Source of the DNA: Candidatus Omnitrophota bacterium
GTDB taxonomy: Bacteria > Omnitrophota > Gorgyraeia > Gygaellales > Profunditerraquicolaceae
Assembly (NCBI GenBank): GCA_016867005.1
Contig: VGKM01000052.1
Span: 1-7,910 of the forward strand
Length of the DNA: 7,910 nucleotides
Direction: 5' to 3'
Shown here: piece by piece, positions 5,537 to 7,910 of the stretch
Position numbering within the stretch: the stretch's first letter is position 1
How the letters are laid out: every line of letters starts with the position of its first letter
The notes under the pieces: generated by a model
The model's database searches: none
Seen by the model: the letters and a program-made list of their open reading frames with translations, nothing else
Told to the model about the DNA's origin: nothing
Translations under genes and position numbers: made by a program

Positions 5537-5578
5537 GTTTCCACAGAGTTATTCAAGATGTGCATAAATTGTGGATAT
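5537..5578. promoter_or_regulatory. DnaA-box cluster, candidate oriC / dnaA operator
   Basis: Compared with TTATNCACA: TTATGCACA (minus strand, 5559-5567) is a full match; ATATCCACA (minus, 5570-5578) has one mismatch; GTTTCCACA (plus, 5537-5545) has two against TTATCCACA; TTATTCAAG (plus, 5549-5557) matches the first seven bases. Starts are 12, 10 and 11 bases apart, about one helical turn each. The whole 5400-5560 stretch is AT-rich (roughly a quarter G+C), and gene orientation flips here. An origin or an autoregulatory operator, or both; the sequence cannot decide. Confidence 0.65.
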
Positions 5579-5597
5579 CCGTATTCTCGAGGCAAAA

Positions 5598-6929
5598 ATG
5601 GACTCAAAAACAATCTGGGGCAAGGCAAGCGAAGCGATAAAAGAACGGGTGGGGAAAACTCCCTTTGAGACCTGGATTTTACCTCTTAAGGCCAGCATTG
5701 ACAACAGCCAAAACCTGGTCTTAGAAGCGCCGGATGCTTTTTTTAAGGATTGGGTGGATAAGCACTATATGGAGCTTATACAGGAGGAAGCAGATAAGGC
5801 CTGCGGAGGGCAAGTCGCAGTTACGCTGGGGATCGCCGCAAAAACAGAGGGCGACAACCCAACTATCCCGGAGGCCGTGCGGATGCCATTTTCCCAAGAA
5901 ACACTGCCGGGCATCAATTTAAACCCTCGATACACATTTGAGAACTTTGTGGTAGGGCCGTCCAACCGCCATGCACATGCCTATTCGCTTGCTGTCGCAG
6001 AATCGCCGGCAAAAACTTACAACCCTTTGTTTATCTACGGCGGGGTCGGGCTCGGGAAAACCCATCTGATGCAGGCAATCTGCCATCATATCAAGAAACA
6101 GAACGCGGCTGCAAAAATCTGTTATTTGACATCGGAACGCTTTACCAATGAACTGATAGACGCGATACAGCACCACTCTACAGCCGGTTTCCGCCAGAAA
6201 TACAGGAATGCGGACGTGCTGGTGATCGACGATATTCATTTCATCGCCGGGAAAGAATCCACCCAGGAAGAGTTTTTCCACACCTTTAACGCATTGCACG
6301 ATGCGCATAAACAGATTATAATTTCATCCGACCGGCCGCCTAAAGAAATTTCCAATTTACAGGACAGGCTGGTTTCGCGTTTCAGTTGGGGGCTTACCAC
6401 CGACATTCAGCCACCGGATTTAGAGACCCGCGTGGCTATTTTAAAGAAAAAAATCGAGCGCGAGCCGGTAACAGTGCCTGACGAAGTAATATTTTTTATC
6501 GCCCAATTAATAAAAACAAACATCCGGGAATTAGAGGGGGCACTGGTCCGGACTATCGCTTATTCTTTATTGGAAGAAAAAGCTATCTCCCTGGAACTGG
6601 CCAAAGACGTGTTAAAAGACCTGTTAAAAGAACCGAAAAAACTCATCACTGTTGATTTTATCCAGCGCTGCGTCGCTGAAGAATTCGGCGTATCCCTGCA
6701 CGATTTAAAAATGCGCAGGCGCAACAAAAACATAGTGTTCCCCAGGCAAATTGCCATGTTTATCAGCAGGGAATTGACGGATTTATCCTTGCCGGAAATC
6801 GGAGAATTTTTCGGCGGCAAAGATCATACTACTGTGCTGCACTCATATAATAAAATAAAAGATGAAATAGCCAAGAATGAAGAATTAAAAACCAAGGTGG
6901 AAAGAGTAATACAATTGATTCAGCAGTAA
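5598..6929 (+). CDS. dnaA: Chromosomal replication initiator DnaA
   Basis: AAA+ ATPase that binds DnaA boxes, opens the origin and loads the helicase. From the ATG at 5598 it has 443 residues: domain I (about 1-80, with TPFETWILPL at 21-30), a very short linker, AAA+ domain III (about 110-330) with NPRYTFENFVVGPSNRHAHA (109-128), Walker A GGVGLGKTH (148-156), Walker B VLVIDDIHF (207-215) and SSDRPP (243-248), and DNA-binding domain IV (about 345-443) with the signature FGGKDHTTVLHSYNKI (405-420). An in-frame GTG at 5571 would add nine residues, but it sits in a DnaA box; the ATG has GAGG five bases upstream and gives the usual N-terminus. Probably autoregulated through the boxes at 5537-5578. 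Confidence 0.98.
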   Translation: MDSKTIWGKASEAIKERVGKTPFETWILPLKASIDNSQNLVLEAPDAFFKDWVDKHYMELIQEEADKACGGQVAVTLGIAAKTEGDNPTIPEAVRMPFSQETLPGINLNPRYTFENFVVGPSNRHAHAYSLAVAESPAKTYNPLFIYGGVGLGKTHLMQAICHHIKKQNAAAKICYLTSERFTNELIDAIQHHSTAGFRQKYRNADVLVIDDIHFIAGKESTQEEFFHTFNALHDAHKQIIISSDRPPKEISNLQDRLVSRFSWGLTTDIQPPDLETRVAILKKKIEREPVTVPDEVIFFIAQLIKTNIRELEGALVRTIAYSLLEEKAISLELAKDVLKDLLKEPKKLITVDFIQRCVAEEFGVSLHDLKMRRRNKNIVFPRQIAMFISRELTDLSLPEIGEFFGGKDHTTVLHSYNKIKDEIAKNEELKTKVERVIQLIQQ

Positions 6930-7067
6930 TTAACGGGTTATCCTCAACAAGCTATTTATGTAAGGCATTATTAATAAAAAGGTTAAATACCTTTTAAACA
7001 AAAAATTATTACATTACTACGAATACTATTTAAGTTTTTAATATATAAATATTAATAGGGAGGTAAA
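6930..7067. other. AT-rich dnaA-dnaN gap, possible unwinding element or second part of oriC
   Basis: 138 bases without a gene. From about 6947 to 7058 only about one base in six is G or C, far below the flanking genes. One DnaA-box-like TTATCCTCA (6938-6946, one mismatch to TTATCCACA) stands right after the dnaA stop. A hairpin AAAAGGT-TAAAT-ACCTTTT (6977-6995) follows; it is AT-rich and lacks a following U run, so it is a weak terminator candidate at best. I see no convincing -35/-10 pair for dnaN, which may be read through from dnaA. The dnaN Shine-Dalgarno GGGAGGT is at 7058-7064. Confidence 0.5.
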
Positions 7068-7910
7068 ATGAAGTTTAAAACTCAAAAGGACAATTTATTA
7101 AATGCTATCCAAACCGTGCAAAATGTTATATCTCCTAAGTCAGCTTTACCTATACTTTCGAATATATTAATTGAAACTCAAGCTGATAAAATACGGCTTA
7201 CAGCTACGGATTTAGACGTAGGTATAACCTGTTTAATACCTGTGAATATCCAGGAACAAGGAGCTGTTACTATTCCTGCTAAAAGATTTAATGATATAGT
7301 CCGGGAGTTGCCAGGGGATGAATTGAGTTTAAACACAAAAAAGAACAATCTTGTTACAATTGAAACAGATACCTGCCAGTTTAAAATTATGGGCCTGGCT
7401 AAAGAGGAGTTTCCGAAACTTCCGGAATTTAAAGACAAAGAAGTGATTAGGTTAGAGCAGGATATGTTGAAAAAAATATTAAATTTGACATCATTTGCAG
7501 TTTCTTTTGATGAGACCCGTTATATTTTAAACGGTATTTTATTTAAGGTAGAAAAAAATAAATTAATTTTGGTGGCAACAGACGGTAAGAGGCTGGCTAT
7601 TATTGAAAAACCACTGAAACAGGACTTTGAAAAAACAATCAGTATTATCATCCCGATTAAGACTATCCAGGAGTTAAACCGCAATTTAAAAGATGAGGGA
7701 GAGGTTTCTTTGGTGTTAGGGAACAACCAGGTGTTGTTTGATCTGGGGCACATTGCTATAATATCGCGGCTTATTGAAGGGGAGTTCCCGGATTACCGCC
7801 AGGTTATACCAGCTGTTTCTGATACCAAAATCGGGGTGGACCGGGCGCAATTCCTTTTAGCAACAAGGCGGGCAGCGCTTTTGTCTACACCTGATTATCA
7901 GGCGGTAAAA
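7068..7910 (+). CDS. dnaN: DNA polymerase III beta subunit (sliding clamp), 3' end cut by window edge
   Basis: Ring-shaped clamp that tethers the replicative polymerase to DNA. The first 281 codons of a usual 365-375 are present, open to the window end. Family features in order: NAIQTVQNVISPKSALPILSN near the N-terminus (split here only as a name: 12-32 region), LTATDLDVGI (about 45-54), PAKRFNDIVRELP (about 70-82), FKIMGLAKEEFPKLP (about 105-119), then in the second domain FAVSFDETRYILNGILF and LVATDGKRLAI, and LIEGEFPDYRQVIP opening the third. Start ATG has GGGAGGT four bases upstream. Its position directly after dnaA on the same strand is the standard origin arrangement. Confidence 0.97.
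   Translation, partial: MKFKTQKDNLLNAIQTVQNVISPKSALPILSNILIETQADKIRLTATDLDVGITCLIPVNIQEQGAVTIPAKRFNDIVRELPGDELSLNTKKNNLVTIETDTCQFKIMGLAKEEFPKLPEFKDKEVIRLEQDMLKKILNLTSFAVSFDETRYILNGILFKVEKNKLILVATDGKRLAIIEKPLKQDFEKTISIIIPIKTIQELNRNLKDEGEVSLVLGNNQVLFDLGHIAIISRLIEGEFPDYRQVIPAVSDTKIGVDRAQFLLATRRAALLSTPDYQAVK

Noticed and set aside
5571..5597. GTG start giving a nine-residue longer DnaA
   Set aside because: The GTG lies in a DnaA box, lacks a Shine-Dalgarno, and the ATG at 5598 has GAGG upstream and gives the usual DnaA N-terminus.
6977..6995. Hairpin after dnaA as an intrinsic terminator
   Set aside because: The stem has only three G-C pairs and no U run follows; it is noted only as a possible structure.
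1..7910. tRNA, rRNA, CRISPR arrays or insertion-sequence transposases
   Set aside because: No tRNA-like cloverleaf, direct-repeat array or transposase frame was seen on either strand.

Overview
This window is the replication-origin neighbourhood of a bacterial chromosome. Every gene left of about position 5400 is read leftward and every gene right of it rightward, so the strand switch lies in the intergenic region between rpmH and dnaA. The layout, from left to right: yicC (cut by the left edge), ndk, parB, parA, a freestanding LAGLIDADG homing-endonuclease-type gene, a very short jag/khpB gene holding only the Jag N-terminal domain, yidC, yidD and rpmH, all on the minus strand; then the origin/promoter region; then dnaA and dnaN (cut by the right edge) on the plus strand.

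The organism looks Gram-negative (diderm): YidC has a long periplasmic domain after its first membrane segment. Base composition is moderate, with AT-rich islands around dnaA. The shuffled canonical gene order, the GC-rich dispersed palindromes and the freestanding LAGLIDADG gene are reminiscent of genomes from uncultivated phyla such as Omnitrophota. That assignment is an inference from memory and is not proven by the sequence.

The left arm forms two tightly packed leftward units. Unit one is rpmH-yidD-yidC-jagN (ribosomal protein L34, then membrane-protein insertion). It is driven by a near-consensus promoter at 5407-5434, with one-base (TAATG) and four-base (ATGA) stop/start overlaps. Unit two is LAGLIDADG-parA-parB-ndk-yicC (chromosome segregation, then nucleotide metabolism and an RNase-family gene). 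It is probably driven by a consensus-like promoter at 3186-3213 that begins inside the jag stop codon. The canonical genes rnpA (between rpmH and yidD) and mnmE, mnmG and rsmG (between jag and parA) are absent here.

The 256-base region 5342-5597 holds back-to-back promoters whose -35 elements form a perfect inverted repeat, a second dnaA promoter, and a cluster of DnaA-box-like sequences at roughly helical-turn spacing overlapping the dnaA promoter and leader. The 138-base dnaA-dnaN gap is extremely AT-rich with one DnaA-box-like site. Either or both could be part of oriC.

Points most worth a second look: the LAGLIDADG gene translationally coupled to parA, the Jag protein reduced to one domain at what looks like a rearrangement junction, the loss of rnpA from its usual slot, a tyrosine at the YidC groove-arginine position, and two related GC-rich palindromes in the gaps before parB and yidC.
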